Positions 53,825 to 61,523 of a DNA stretch of 61,523 bases are shown piece by piece (positions within the stretch are counted from its first letter, which is position 1; each line of letters opens with the position of its first letter). The notes below the pieces were generated by a model. The model made no database searches. It saw only the letters and a program-made list of their open reading frames with translations, and was not told the DNA's origin. The translations under genes and the position numbers were made by a program. Origin of the DNA: Cryobacterium fucosi (GTDB taxonomy: Bacteria > Actinomycetota > Actinomycetes > Actinomycetales > Microbacteriaceae); contig NZ_SOHH01000073.1 of the NCBI RefSeq assembly GCF_004403515.1, forward strand, positions 1 through 61,523. The letters run 5' to 3'.

Positions 53825-54454
53825 CTATACCCCGAGCGCCATCCGCACCCCGAGGCCCAGCATCACGACGGCGATGAAGCCGTCGAGGATGCGCCACGAG
53901 CCAGGGCGGGCGAAGAACGGCCGCAGATGGCGCGCACCGAAGCCCAGGCCGAAGAACCACGCGAAGCTGGCCGTGATCGCGCCGCCGCCCCACCACCACC
54001 GGGCGGACTCGCCCTGCTGATTGGCGACCGAGCCGAGGAAGATCAGCGTGTCGAGGTAGACGTGCGGGTTCAGCCAGGTGAGAGCGACGATCGTCGCCAC
54101 CGCGACCCGGGCGCTGACCGGGATCGGCGAGGCATTCGCCACCAGGGCCCGCGGCCTGAAGGTTCGCACCGTGGCGAAGACGCCGTAGGCCAGCAGGAAC
54201 GCGGCCCCGACAATGCGGATCACGATGAGTGCCGCCGGGGTCTGTTCGACCACCAGGCCGATGCCGAGGATCCCCGCGAAGATGAGCACGGCATCCGAGA
54301 CGGAACAGATCAGCACCGCGGGCAGGATCGTGCGGGTGCGCCCCTCGATGCCGAGCCGCAGGATGTACGCGTTCTGGGCGCCGATCGCCACGATCAGGGC
54401 CAGCCCGGTGCCGAACCCGAGGAGCGAGGGGAGGAGCGTGGTGGCGAAGTCCAT
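53825..54454 (-). CDS. LysE/ArgO-family basic amino acid exporter
   Basis: A 209-aa membrane protein with six predicted helices. GFGTGLALIVAIGAQNAYILR, the LICSVSDAVLIFAGILG segment and TWLNPHVYLDTLIFLGS are signatures of LysE/ArgO, which exports lysine or arginine. It is divergent from the ArgP-like regulator, the standard lysE-lysG/argO-argP arrangement. ATG 54454 (MDFATTLL) is chosen; TACCTT about 9 nt upstream may be a -10 for a nearly leaderless mRNA. The frame extends to 54475. Confidence 0.93.
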   Translation of the reverse strand: MDFATTLLPSLLGFGTGLALIVAIGAQNAYILRLGIEGRTRTILPAVLICSVSDAVLIFAGILGIGLVVEQTPAALIVIRIVGAAFLLAYGVFATVRTFRPRALVANASPIPVSARVAVATIVALTWLNPHVYLDTLIFLGSVANQQGESARWWWGGGAITASFAWFFGLGFGARHLRPFFARPGSWRILDGFIAVVMLGLGVRMALGV

Positions 54455-54526
54455 GCTCGTCAAGGTACGAGACAATTCGCATGCAGTACAGCTAAAGTTT
54501 CGAAGGATACCTAAGTGAGGCTAATG

Positions 54527-55450
54527 ATGGCATTCCAGTTGGAGCACCTGCACACCCTGGTTGCGCTCGTCGAGGAGGGCACGTTCGAGGCGGCGGCGCA
54601 GCGGCTGCGGCTGACGGCATCCGCTGTCTCGCAACGGATCAAGGCGATGGAGCAGGCGGCCGGCCAGGTGCTCATCCAGCGGGTCAACCCGGTGATCCCC
54701 ACCGCCGCGGGCGACATCGTGCTGCGCCATGCGCGCCAGGTGCAACTGCTCGAGGGCGACGTGGCCACCGAGCTCGGCGCCGGCCTGCAGCCCGGCGGGC
54801 GCACCTCGCTGCCGCTGGCGGTGAACGCCGACTGCCTGGGCACCTGGTTCCTCGACGCGCTCGCCGCCGTGCCCGCCGAAAGCGGCGCGGTCTTCGACAT
54901 CTACCGCGAAGACCAGGAACACACCACCTCGCTGCTGCGCTCTGGCACCGTGATGGCGGCGGTCACATCCACGGCCGAGGCGGTGCAGGGTTGCTCCTCG
55001 GCGCGGCTCGGCACGATGCGCTACCGGGCCGTGGCCAGCCCCCGGTTCGTCGACGCGTGGCTGGGCGGCGTCGCCGGCACCGCCGGGCTCGGCACCGCCG
55101 GGCTCGACACCGCCGGGCTCGGCACCGCCCCGATGGTCAACTTCGACCGCCGCGACGACCTGCAGCACCGGTTCCTGCGCGGCATCGGCGGCCGGGCCAC
55201 GGATGTCCCGCGCCACCACATCCCCACCTCCGCCGACTTCGCCCGAGCGGTGGTGCTCGGCCTCGGCTGGGGGCTGCTGCCCGAGCAGCAGTGTCTCACC
55301 GAGCTCGGCGACGGACGGCTCGTGGAGCTGGCGCCGGGGCATCCGATCGACGTGGTGCTCTACTGGCAGCGCTGGAACATCGCCTCCCGGCTACTGGACC
55401 AGGTGACGGATGCCGTGGGCCGGGTCGCGGCGGCGAGCCTCCACCCGTAG
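54527..55450 (+). CDS. LysR-family regulator, ArgP/LysG type
   Basis: A 307-aa LysR-type regulator. The helix-turn-helix (TFEAAAQRLRLTASAVSQRI) follows FQLEHLHTLVALVEEG, as in ArgP. The effector domain includes PLAVNADCLGTWFLDAL and LGWGLLPEQQC. It should activate the divergent exporter gene when lysine or arginine is high. An in-frame repeat (GTAGLGTAGLDTAGLGTA) has been inserted in the effector domain. GTGAGG 6 nt upstream supports ATG 54527; ATG 54524 and GTG 54515 are alternatives. Confidence 0.92.
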   Translation: MAFQLEHLHTLVALVEEGTFEAAAQRLRLTASAVSQRIKAMEQAAGQVLIQRVNPVIPTAAGDIVLRHARQVQLLEGDVATELGAGLQPGGRTSLPLAVNADCLGTWFLDALAAVPAESGAVFDIYREDQEHTTSLLRSGTVMAAVTSTAEAVQGCSSARLGTMRYRAVASPRFVDAWLGGVAGTAGLGTAGLDTAGLGTAPMVNFDRRDDLQHRFLRGIGGRATDVPRHHIPTSADFARAVVLGLGWGLLPEQQCLTELGDGRLVELAPGHPIDVVLYWQRWNIASRLLDQVTDAVGRVAAASLHP

Positions 55451-55686
55451 GGGCTCGCCCGCCGCGGCCTCGCCCTTCGCGCCCTTCGTGCCCTTCGTGC
55501 CGGTCGCGCCCGTCGCGGCGCGAGCGCGCCAAATCCGCCGTGTCGCGCCAGGTGTGCCAGGCGCGCAGCGGCGCAGTTGGCGCGCACGGTGAGCACCGCC
55601 AGCTCGAGCGGCATGAACTCGGGTCCGAGCAAGCGCCAGCAGAGCCTTGCGACCCTCACAGGTCGGCCAACGGGGGTGCTCACCCC
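55451..55686. other. Low-complexity convergent intergenic region
   Basis: A spacer of 236 bp with CCCTTCGTG/CGCGCC repeats and partial palindromes (GCGCCAGGTGTGCCAGGCGC near 55545). No gene seen; it may terminate both convergent genes. Confidence 0.35.
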
Positions 55687-57150
55687 TCAGGGCAGCTTCA
55701 CACTCAGACCTTCTGCCCTGCGCCCCCCTGCGCCCCCTGCGCCCCCTGCGCCCGCGGCGCCCCCTGCGCCCCCTGCGCCCGCGGCGCCCCGAGTGCCCAT
55801 GGGGTCTCCTCGTGCCCCCGCCAATTCCTCCAGCGGCACGCCGCGAGCCTCGGTTCCGAACGTCCACCAGATCACGCCGGCGAGTGCGCCGATGAGCCAG
55901 AACAGGCCGAGGATGCCGAACATGATGCCGACGCCCCACGCCGTCGCCGTGACGGCGAGAACCACCTGGCCGATAATTGCGCCAATGCGTCCCACCGCAA
56001 CACTCGCACCAATCCCGGTCGCGCGCAGCCGGGTGGGGAACAGCTCGGAGAACGTGGGGTAGGCCGAGACCCAGGCGCAGGTCGCGAAGAAGGCGGCGAT
56101 GGTGAACGCCACCAGAACGACCGTTGCCGAACCGGTTGCGGCGGCCAGGGCGCATCCGATCATGCTGACTGCGGCAGCGGTGTACGAGAACGTCACTGTG
56201 GGTTTCCGGCCAAGTCGGTCGAGCGCGAACGACACGACGATGCCTCCGGCAAGCGCCCCGAAATTCGCAATCAGAAAGTAATAGGGCAGAACGCCGTCGT
56301 CGACCGGAACGGCGCCGGTGGATGCCGAGAAGACGAGGATGCTCACTGCGGTGAAGAGCCCGTAGTAGCCGGCGGCCTCGGAAAAGTCCAATGCCATGCC
56401 GAAGAACAACCGACCGCGGTAGTTGGTCCACAGTTCGTGCAGGCGTGAACGTCCGGTGCTCGTGCCCGCTGTGTCGTTGTAGCCGTTGGCGCTGACGATG
56501 CCGGTGATGCTCGTGACCACCTTGTCTGCTTCATCGAGCCGCCCCTTCGAGGCCAGCCAGCGCGGCGATTCGGGGATGAGCCGCCTGGCCGCAAGTCCGT
56601 AGGCCGCACTGATCACACCGAACAGCAGGGTGTAGCGCCAGGTGAGGCCGAGAGTGGAGATGACGACGATCGACACCAGGCTGGCAAGGATGCCGCCGAC
56701 CGCCCAGAAACTCATCACGAGACCATTGCTGAGACCTCGGTTGCGCGCCGGCGTGAACTCGGAGATCGCGGAGGTCACGGCCGAGTATTCGCCCCCGACT
56801 CCGAGGGCCGTGATGAATCGGAAGACGATGAAAAGGGTGTAGTCGGGGGCGGCGGCCGTGGCAAGGGCAGCGACCGAGTAGAGAATCAGCGTGGCGACGA
56901 ACAGGCGCTTGCGGCCTATCCGGTCTGCCAGGTAGCCGAAGCCGAGTGCGCCGAGGGCGATTCCGCCGAACCAGACGATGTTGATCCACACCGATTGGGT
57001 GCTGTCGAGGCCGAATTCCTCCTGGATTCCGGGGATGACCGAGCCGATGATCTGCACCTCGAAGGCGTCGAGCATCCACCCGATTCCGAGTGCTGTCGCG
57101 ATGCGCGTGTGGATGGGCCGCCAGGCCGATGAATCCAATCGAGTCGCCAT
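55687..57150 (-). CDS. MFS transporter (metabolite:H+ symporter-like) with Gly/Ala tail
   Basis: A 487-aa major facilitator with 12 predicted helices. GWMLDAFEVQIIGSVIPGIQ, the loop GYLADRIGRKRLFVAT, RFITALGVGGEYSAVTSAI and the second-half loop LDRLGRKPT match the metabolite/sialate/aromatic-acid symporters. The C-terminus carries an unusual low-complexity stretch of about 30 Gly/Ala residues (GAAGAGGAGGAAGAGGAGGA). It is divergent from DoxX and the SBP-fold/radical SAM genes and may move their substrate or product. Confidence 0.9.
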   Translation of the reverse strand: MATRLDSSAWRPIHTRIATALGIGWMLDAFEVQIIGSVIPGIQEEFGLDSTQSVWINIVWFGGIALGALGFGYLADRIGRKRLFVATLILYSVAALATAAAPDYTLFIVFRFITALGVGGEYSAVTSAISEFTPARNRGLSNGLVMSFWAVGGILASLVSIVVISTLGLTWRYTLLFGVISAAYGLAARRLIPESPRWLASKGRLDEADKVVTSITGIVSANGYNDTAGTSTGRSRLHELWTNYRGRLFFGMALDFSEAAGYYGLFTAVSILVFSASTGAVPVDDGVLPYYFLIANFGALAGGIVVSFALDRLGRKPTVTFSYTAAAVSMIGCALAAATGSATVVLVAFTIAAFFATCAWVSAYPTFSELFPTRLRATGIGASVAVGRIGAIIGQVVLAVTATAWGVGIMFGILGLFWLIGALAGVIWWTFGTEARGVPLEELAGARGDPMGTRGAAGAGGAGGAAGAGGAGGAGGRRAEGLSVKLP

Positions 57151-57318
57151 CGTCTCCTCCTCGTGCTCGGCCGCACGGAATGTTCGCGGTGCCAGAAAGT
57201 ATTCAGCGGAGGGGCCGCTGGTGCAGCAAATCTGAGCGGCCGTAATCTTTTCGTAAGGACTCTCGCGGTGATTTTCGGTCTACGCAGGGGTTGAATGGCC
57301 GCAATGGGAAGGAGCACC

Positions 57319-57855
57319 ATGGCCACCGCCGAACCTGCCCTCAGCCGTGTTGCTGAGCGAGATCGACTCCATGGCAGCTCGCTGGCGGTTCTCCGCGTCG
57401 GCGTCGCGGTGCTGTGGATTCAGAATGCGAGCTGGAAGGTGCCGCCCGACTTCGGTGCGGATGCCGACAAGGGGCTCTATTTCTGGGCGAGTCAGGCCGT
57501 GGAGCACCCCGTTTTGACCCCGTACTCAGGGTTCGTCGAAGCAGTCGTGCTTCCGAACATCGCCGTGTTCGGTTGGGTGACCCTATTGACGGAGGCGGGG
57601 TTGGGGGCTTTCCTGCTGATCGGACTCGCCACCCGCTTCTGGGCGCTCGTCGGCATCGCACAAACCCTGGCGATCACGCTCTCGGTGCTGAACGCCCCCC
57701 ACGAATGGCATTGGTCTTACTACCTCATGCTGCTCGCCCATCTTGTGCTTCTCGGCACGGCGGCCGGCCGAAACTTCGGACTCGACGGGGTTTTCCGGCC
57801 GATCTGGCTCCAATCGCGTGGGCGCATTGCCGCGATCCTGCTGAGGGCATCGTGA
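57319..57855 (+). CDS. DoxX-family membrane protein
   Basis: A 178-aa protein with four predicted helices (LAVLRVGVAVLWIQNASWKV, VFGWVTLLTEAGLGAFLLIG, LATRFWALVGIAQTLAITL, YYLMLLAHLVLLGTAAGRNF). The arrangement fits DoxX/DoxD, members of which include thiosulfate:quinone oxidoreductase subunits. The ATG has GGAAGGAG 6 nt upstream; an earlier ATG at 57304 is in frame. Its stop overlaps the next start by GTGA, the first gene of a four-gene set. Confidence 0.85.
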   Translation: MATAEPALSRVAERDRLHGSSLAVLRVGVAVLWIQNASWKVPPDFGADADKGLYFWASQAVEHPVLTPYSGFVEAVVLPNIAVFGWVTLLTEAGLGAFLLIGLATRFWALVGIAQTLAITLSVLNAPHEWHWSYYLMLLAHLVLLGTAAGRNFGLDGVFRPIWLQSRGRIAAILLRAS

Positions 57856-58229
57856 TCGCGCCGGCCCTGCACCGGGCAACCCTGGTGCTGGGAGTCGTCG
57901 CCGTCGCCAGTTGCCTCTTCGCCCTCACTGCGGGATTGGGCGAGACCTTCAACCTCATTCACGTGCGCGGTGCCGGCATTGCCGTCTTGGTGGTGCTCGG
58001 AGGTCTGGCAATCATTGCCGGCGCACGAGCAGTGCCCGTCTTGGGACTTGCCGCCGGTGCCGGCCTCATTGCCTGCGCCGTACTTCAGCTCGCGCAACTC
58101 GGCCAGCCGCTCAACCTCCTGAGCGGCGATGGGTCGACAATGTCACTGTTCGGTGGGCTGGGCATCGGTCTCGCCGCCGTGTGGCTGGTCGGCCGGGCAT
58201 CCGCTCGCACCTCGAAAGGACGTCAATAG
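57852..58229 (+). CDS. Small four-helix membrane protein
   Basis: A 125-aa integral membrane protein with four predicted helices (LVLGVVAVASCLFALTAGLG, GIAVLVVLGGLAIIAGA, LGLAAGAGLIACAVLQLAQL, LFGGLGIGLAAVWLVGRA). GTG 57852 overlaps the DoxX stop. No family recognised; it is likely a partner of DoxX in the membrane. Confidence 0.75.
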   Translation: MIAPALHRATLVLGVVAVASCLFALTAGLGETFNLIHVRGAGIAVLVVLGGLAIIAGARAVPVLGLAAGAGLIACAVLQLAQLGQPLNLLSGDGSTMSLFGGLGIGLAAVWLVGRASARTSKGRQ

Positions 58230-58230
58230 C

Positions 58231-59040
58231 ATGGATCCCATTTTGGTCGGCGCCGTCGCCTACACCCCCAACGTCGTCACCATTTGGGAGGGTATCCGCG
58301 ACTATTTCGCCGACACCGACTCTGAGATGGACTTCGTGCTCTTCTCCAACTACGGGCGCCAGGTTGACTCGCTCATCGACGGCACCGTCGATCTCGCCTG
58401 GAACACCAACCTCGCGTGGGTGCGCACCGTGGCCCAAACCGACGGGGCCTGCAAGGCCGTCGCCACTCGCGACACCGACACCGTCTTTCAGACAATGTTC
58501 GTGTGTCGAACCGGCGCCGGGATGACCGACCTCACGAGTCTCCGTGCACGCCGACTCGCCCTCGGGTCGAAGGACTCCGCCCAGGCCGCGATTCTTCCCG
58601 TTCAGTTTCTCGCCGAGGCGGGAATCGGTGGCGACGATGTGGAGCTGCTGCGCATCAACAGCGATGTGGGCAAACACGGCGACACCGGGCGAAGTGAGCT
58701 CGACGCACTTCGGGCCGTCCTCGACGATCGAGCGGATGCCGCGGCGATCGGCATCAACACCTGGGAAGCCATTGGGCGCGACCAACTCATGCCGGGTGCG
58801 TTCGAGGTGTTCTGGGAATCGCCCACCTACAGCCACTGCAACTTCACCGCACTCGAGAGCATGCCCGACGAGCGCATCCAGCCGTGGGTCGATCACCTGC
58901 TCGCCATGGACTGGGAGAACCCCGCCCACCGGCCCATCCTGGAGATGGAAGGGCTGCGTCAGTGGGTGCTGCCCCGGCTCGAGGGATACCAGTCTCTGTT
59001 CGACGCCGTGGCCGCACAGGGGATCACGGCGCGATGGTAA
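58231..59040 (+). CDS. PhnD-like solute-binding-fold protein without signal peptide
   Basis: A 269-aa protein of the PhnD/SsuA periplasmic-binding fold (ILVGAVAYTPNVVTIWEGIR, LIDGTVDLAWNTNLAWVRTV, LGSKDSAQAAILPVQFLAEA, and ADAAAIGINTWEAIG). It starts directly with the first beta strand (MDPILVGA) and has neither a signal peptide nor a lipobox, so it should be cytosolic, unlike transport proteins. No ABC permease or ATPase is near. In menaquinone synthesis by the futalosine route, MqnA and MqnD are cytosolic enzymes with this fold that work with radical SAM enzymes; an enzymatic role here is a hypothesis by analogy. Confidence 0.85.
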   Translation: MDPILVGAVAYTPNVVTIWEGIRDYFADTDSEMDFVLFSNYGRQVDSLIDGTVDLAWNTNLAWVRTVAQTDGACKAVATRDTDTVFQTMFVCRTGAGMTDLTSLRARRLALGSKDSAQAAILPVQFLAEAGIGGDDVELLRINSDVGKHGDTGRSELDALRAVLDDRADAAAIGINTWEAIGRDQLMPGAFEVFWESPTYSHCNFTALESMPDERIQPWVDHLLAMDWENPAHRPILEMEGLRQWVLPRLEGYQSLFDAVAAQGITARW

Positions 59041-60038
59041 ACCATGCGCTCGTGCTCGACCTCGTCGAGCGGGTCGGCGCCGTGGCGACCGGCGCCACCT
59101 TCACCGTCGGCTGGGGCGCCGACGACCCCGAGGTGGCCTCGGAGACGGTGGCCGCCTGGTGCGAGCGAACGGGCAACCAGCTCGTCGAAGTGGGCGACTC
59201 CTTCGCCGTGCTGCGACGCGGCCGCGCCGCCGATCCCCTCCTGGATCTCGATCCAGACCAGCTGCCGGGCACGCGACTGTGGATGTACACCAACTTCGAC
59301 TGCAACCTTGCGTGTGACTACTGCTGTGTGCGGTCTTCGCCGCAAACCGAACGACGAGCTCTGGGACTGGACCGGGTTCGGCAACTCGCCGCCGAAGCCG
59401 TGCAGGCCGGGGTCTCCGAACTCATCCTGACCGGCGGCGAGCCCTTTCTGCTGCCCGACCTCGACGAGGTCGTAGCGGCGTGCACGTCTCAGCTGCCGAC
59501 GACGCTGCTCACCAACGGGATGCTGTTCACGGGCCATCGCCTCGAGCGCCTGCGCCGGATGGACCGGCAGCGGCTCACCCTGCAGATCAGCGTGGACTCC
59601 GCCACCCCCGAGATTCACGACAGCCATCGCGGCAAGCGATCGTGGAAGCGAGCCGTTGACGGCATCCGGATTGCCCACGAGGAAGGCTTTCGTGTGAAAG
59701 TGGCGGCGACCCTCCCCGCCGAGCAACTGCACGAGGTGGAGCCGTTCCACGTCTTTCTCGACACGCTCGGGGTCGCGCGGGAGGATCAGGTAATCCGGGC
59801 GCTGGCCCATCGAGGCGTCTCTGAGACGGGCATCGAACTCACGATGGAATCGCTGATTCCCGAGGTCACGATCACCGCCGACGGCGTCTACTGGCACCCG
59901 ATTGCGGCAGACCACGAAGACCAGCTGGTCTCTCGTGAGCTATTCCCGTTGAAGAACGCCATCGATGAGGTGCGCGCCAGGTTCGTCGAGCATCGTCAAC
60001 GGGCGAACGCAGCCGCGGCATGGTTCCCCTGCGCCTGA
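59034..60038 (+). CDS. Radical SAM enzyme with TusA-like N-terminal domain
   Basis: A 334-aa protein. Residues 1-63 align with TusA (ATFTVGWGADDPEVASETVA, then AWCERTGNQLVE) but lack the sulfur-carrying CPxP cysteine. The radical SAM domain starts near residue 82, with the cluster cysteines 90, 94 and 97 in FDCNLACDYC, GGEP at about 136-139, and later strands typical of the family. The C-terminal part (VTITADGVYWHPIAADHEDQ) resembles the start of a SPASM domain without its cysteines; a single Cys lies two residues from the end (FPCA). ATG overlaps the previous stop (ATGGTAA). The substrate is unknown. Confidence 0.88.
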   Translation: MVNHALVLDLVERVGAVATGATFTVGWGADDPEVASETVAAWCERTGNQLVEVGDSFAVLRRGRAADPLLDLDPDQLPGTRLWMYTNFDCNLACDYCCVRSSPQTERRALGLDRVRQLAAEAVQAGVSELILTGGEPFLLPDLDEVVAACTSQLPTTLLTNGMLFTGHRLERLRRMDRQRLTLQISVDSATPEIHDSHRGKRSWKRAVDGIRIAHEEGFRVKVAATLPAEQLHEVEPFHVFLDTLGVAREDQVIRALAHRGVSETGIELTMESLIPEVTITADGVYWHPIAADHEDQLVSRELFPLKNAIDEVRARFVEHRQRANAAAAWFPCA

Positions 60039-60477
60039 ACTCACCGCTCCCGTCTTCGTCGCCTTGGCCGAGCGAGAGGGCCGAGGGCCGCTGGCGACCT
60101 CTGACCGCAAGCCCGCCCACCACACGGCCGCCCGGCTCGTGACCGCGGATGCCGTGAGTGCCTGTTCCAGCGCCGATCGTGCGCGACGCGGTGCCGCTAC
60201 GTGCGCTGAGTTGCGGACAAAACACCCTCGCTCCAGGCGCGAAGGTGCTTTCTCCGCAACTCAGTGCGCCGCCCCGTGGTGCGCGTCGCGTCAGGGAGCG
60301 GCGAGACGACAAAGTCCAGCGCGGTGCCCCTCGAACACGGCGGCGCGGAAAGTGCTGTTTCGCCCGTAGTCTCGACGTGGGGGGAGTTGACCCGAACGGC
60401 ATCCGTGGCTCGTCGCCGCACGCCGCCACGGTGTTCAGCCCTGCACGACCCCTCATGGAACTCGCTGGGGGAACCGC
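60039..60477. other. Intergenic region with a palindromic element
   Basis: A spacer of 439 bp. It contains the palindrome at 60203-60270 and, near 60450-60480, a GGGGGAACC ribosome binding site for the next gene. No gene is supported. Confidence 0.5.
60203..60270. repeat. Long imperfect palindrome, TGAGTTGCGGA type
   Basis: GCGCTGAGTTGCGGACAAAA and its continuation to CACCCTCG (60203-60230) face a matching 3' arm (60238-60269) that ends CCGCAACTCAGTGCGC, with a few mismatches and a two-base gap. It is a different sequence from palindromes A-C but the same size and setting. Confidence 0.8.
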
Positions 60478-61523
60478 ATGAAACTCACGTCCGCACAACT
60501 GGACCGCGCCGCCGGGGTGCTGCTCGGCATGGCCTGCGGCGACGCGCTCGGCGCCGGCTACGAGTTCGGCCCGCCGCTCGAGCGCGGGGCTGACGTCACC
60601 ATGAAGGGCGGCGGCGGGTTTGACTGGGCGCCCGGCGAGTGGACGGACGATACCTCGATGGCCGTGCCGATCATCCGGGCGATCGTCGACGGCAAGGACC
60701 TCCGCGACGAATCGGTGCTCGACGAGATCGTGGCCGCCTGGGTCGACTGGGCGCGCACCGCGCCCGACGTGGGCAACCAGCTGCGCGCGGTGCTCTCCCG
60801 CACCGACCGGGATCTGGCCGAGGCGCGCAGTGCGCGAGCCGACCCCGCCGACCCCGCCGACCCCGCCGACCCGGCCGACCCGGCCGCTCTCGCCCGACCC
60901 GATCACGCGGGCACAGCATCCGCGGTGCGCCTGGTCGCCCAGGCCCACCACGACCGGCACGGCCGCAGCGGCGGCAACGGCTCGCTCATGCGGACCGCGC
61001 CGGTGGCCCTCGCCTTCCTCGACGACCCGTCCGCGCTCGCCGAGACCGCCCGCGCGATCAGCGACCTCACCCACGTCGACACGGATGCCGGCGACGCCTG
61101 CGTGCTCTGGTGCCTGGCGATCCGGCACGCGGTGCTCTTCGGCGAGCTCGACGTGCGCGCCGGCCTCGCCGCCCTGCCCGCCGACCGGCGCGAACTCTGG
61201 GAGTCGCGCATCGTGGCCGCCGAGACCGGCGTGCCGAGGGACTTCGACCGCAACGGCTGGGTCGTGGAGGCCCTGCAGGGCGCCTGGTCGGCGATCACCG
61301 AGCCCCTCCGGGTGGTCGTCGACTGCTCAGGCGCCGTGCCGGCCGACCACCTGCGGGACTCCCTCGAGGGCGCCGTCCGCGGCGGCCGCGACACCGACAC
61401 CGTCGCCGCGATCGCCGGCGGCCTGCTCGGGGCCCGCTACGGGGCATCCGCGGTGCCGGCCGAATGGCGGCGGATCGTGCACGGCTGGCCGGGCCTCCGC
61501 GCCGACGAGCTCGTGCGCCTGGG
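60478..61523 (+). CDS. ADP-ribosylglycohydrolase family protein, 3' end outside window
   Basis: At least 348 codons of an ADP-ribosyl hydrolase (DraG/ARH) that would remove ADP-ribose from proteins or other targets. Metal-binding motifs are visible: GDALGAGYEFG, WTDDTSMAV and, near the end, GRDTDTVAAIAGGLLGARYG. A tandem ADP tripeptide repeat (about residues 121-139, encoded by a 9-bp DNA repeat at 60838-60894) is inserted in a loop and may vary in length between strains. ATG 60478 follows GGGGGAACCGC. Confidence 0.92.
   Translation, partial: MKLTSAQLDRAAGVLLGMACGDALGAGYEFGPPLERGADVTMKGGGGFDWAPGEWTDDTSMAVPIIRAIVDGKDLRDESVLDEIVAAWVDWARTAPDVGNQLRAVLSRTDRDLAEARSARADPADPADPADPADPAALARPDHAGTASAVRLVAQAHHDRHGRSGGNGSLMRTAPVALAFLDDPSALAETARAISDLTHVDTDAGDACVLWCLAIRHAVLFGELDVRAGLAALPADRRELWESRIVAAETGVPRDFDRNGWVVEALQGAWSAITEPLRVVVDCSGAVPADHLRDSLEGAVRGGRDTDTVAAIAGGLLGARYGASAVPAEWRRIVHGWPGLRADELVRL

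Overview
The window reads as chromosome from a high-GC actinobacterium. The GC-rich third codon positions, frequent ATGA/GTGA gene overlaps, many apparently leaderless starts (a TAnnnT box 5-9 nt before the start codon), and the short dispersed palindromic repeats between genes all fit the family Microbacteriaceae. A secreted DUF3494 ice-binding protein (32828-33601) suggests a cold-adapted member such as Cryobacterium. The genus is an inference. No rRNA, tRNA, CRISPR array or prophage was seen.

Layout. 1-5.4 kb: end of a methyltransferase gene, a circularly permuted flavin amine-oxidase-like lipoprotein, a Pr6Pr membrane protein and acylphosphatase. 4.4-13.2 kb: a galactoside-use locus, with a LacI regulator divergent from GH42 beta-galactosidase, two ABC permeases, a lipoprotein solute-binding protein and GH36 alpha-galactosidase; two copies of one 16-bp palindrome lie in the control region. 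13.5-24 kb: alcohol dehydrogenase, MarR, an NmrA-like protein, a PepSY protein, two NERD paralogues, a PPOX protein, an S1-like/coiled-coil protein, GNAT and an HD-domain protein, interspersed with repeat arrays. 24.2-32.7 kb: a c-di-GMP-I (GEMM) riboswitch leads into seven genes (MCP, CheW, hybrid CheA, CheB, CheR-TPR, CheW, REC-GGDEF). All six junctions are 4-nt overlaps, and the gene content matches the Pseudomonas Wsp system. The ice-binding protein gene ends just downstream, in convergent orientation.

34-46 kb: a membrane protein, PEP synthase, and a lower-GC accessory islet (toxin-antitoxin pair, small membrane protein, frameshifted serine-recombinase remnant). After these come a hypothetical protein, mycoredoxin, a cupin, a TPR-GGDEF protein and an acetoin/diacetyl reductase. 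46-51.5 kb: an N-acetylglucosamine locus with HPr, EIIA and EIIB on the minus strand, and a GntR regulator, EIIC, NagB and NagA on the plus strand. 51.5-55.5 kb: VapBC-type TA, an isolated FtsX-type permease half, and a LysE exporter with ArgP-type regulator.

55.7-60 kb: an MFS transporter divergent from a tightly packed set of DoxX, a small membrane protein, a PhnD-like solute-binding-fold protein without a signal peptide, and a radical SAM enzyme whose N-terminus resembles TusA without the CPxP cysteine. I recognise no described pathway for this set. The window ends inside an ADP-ribosylglycohydrolase gene.

The strongest candidates for something new are the riboswitch-led Wsp-like operon beside the ice-binding protein, the SBP-fold/radical-SAM cluster, the circularly permuted amine oxidase, and a family of long intergenic palindromes.
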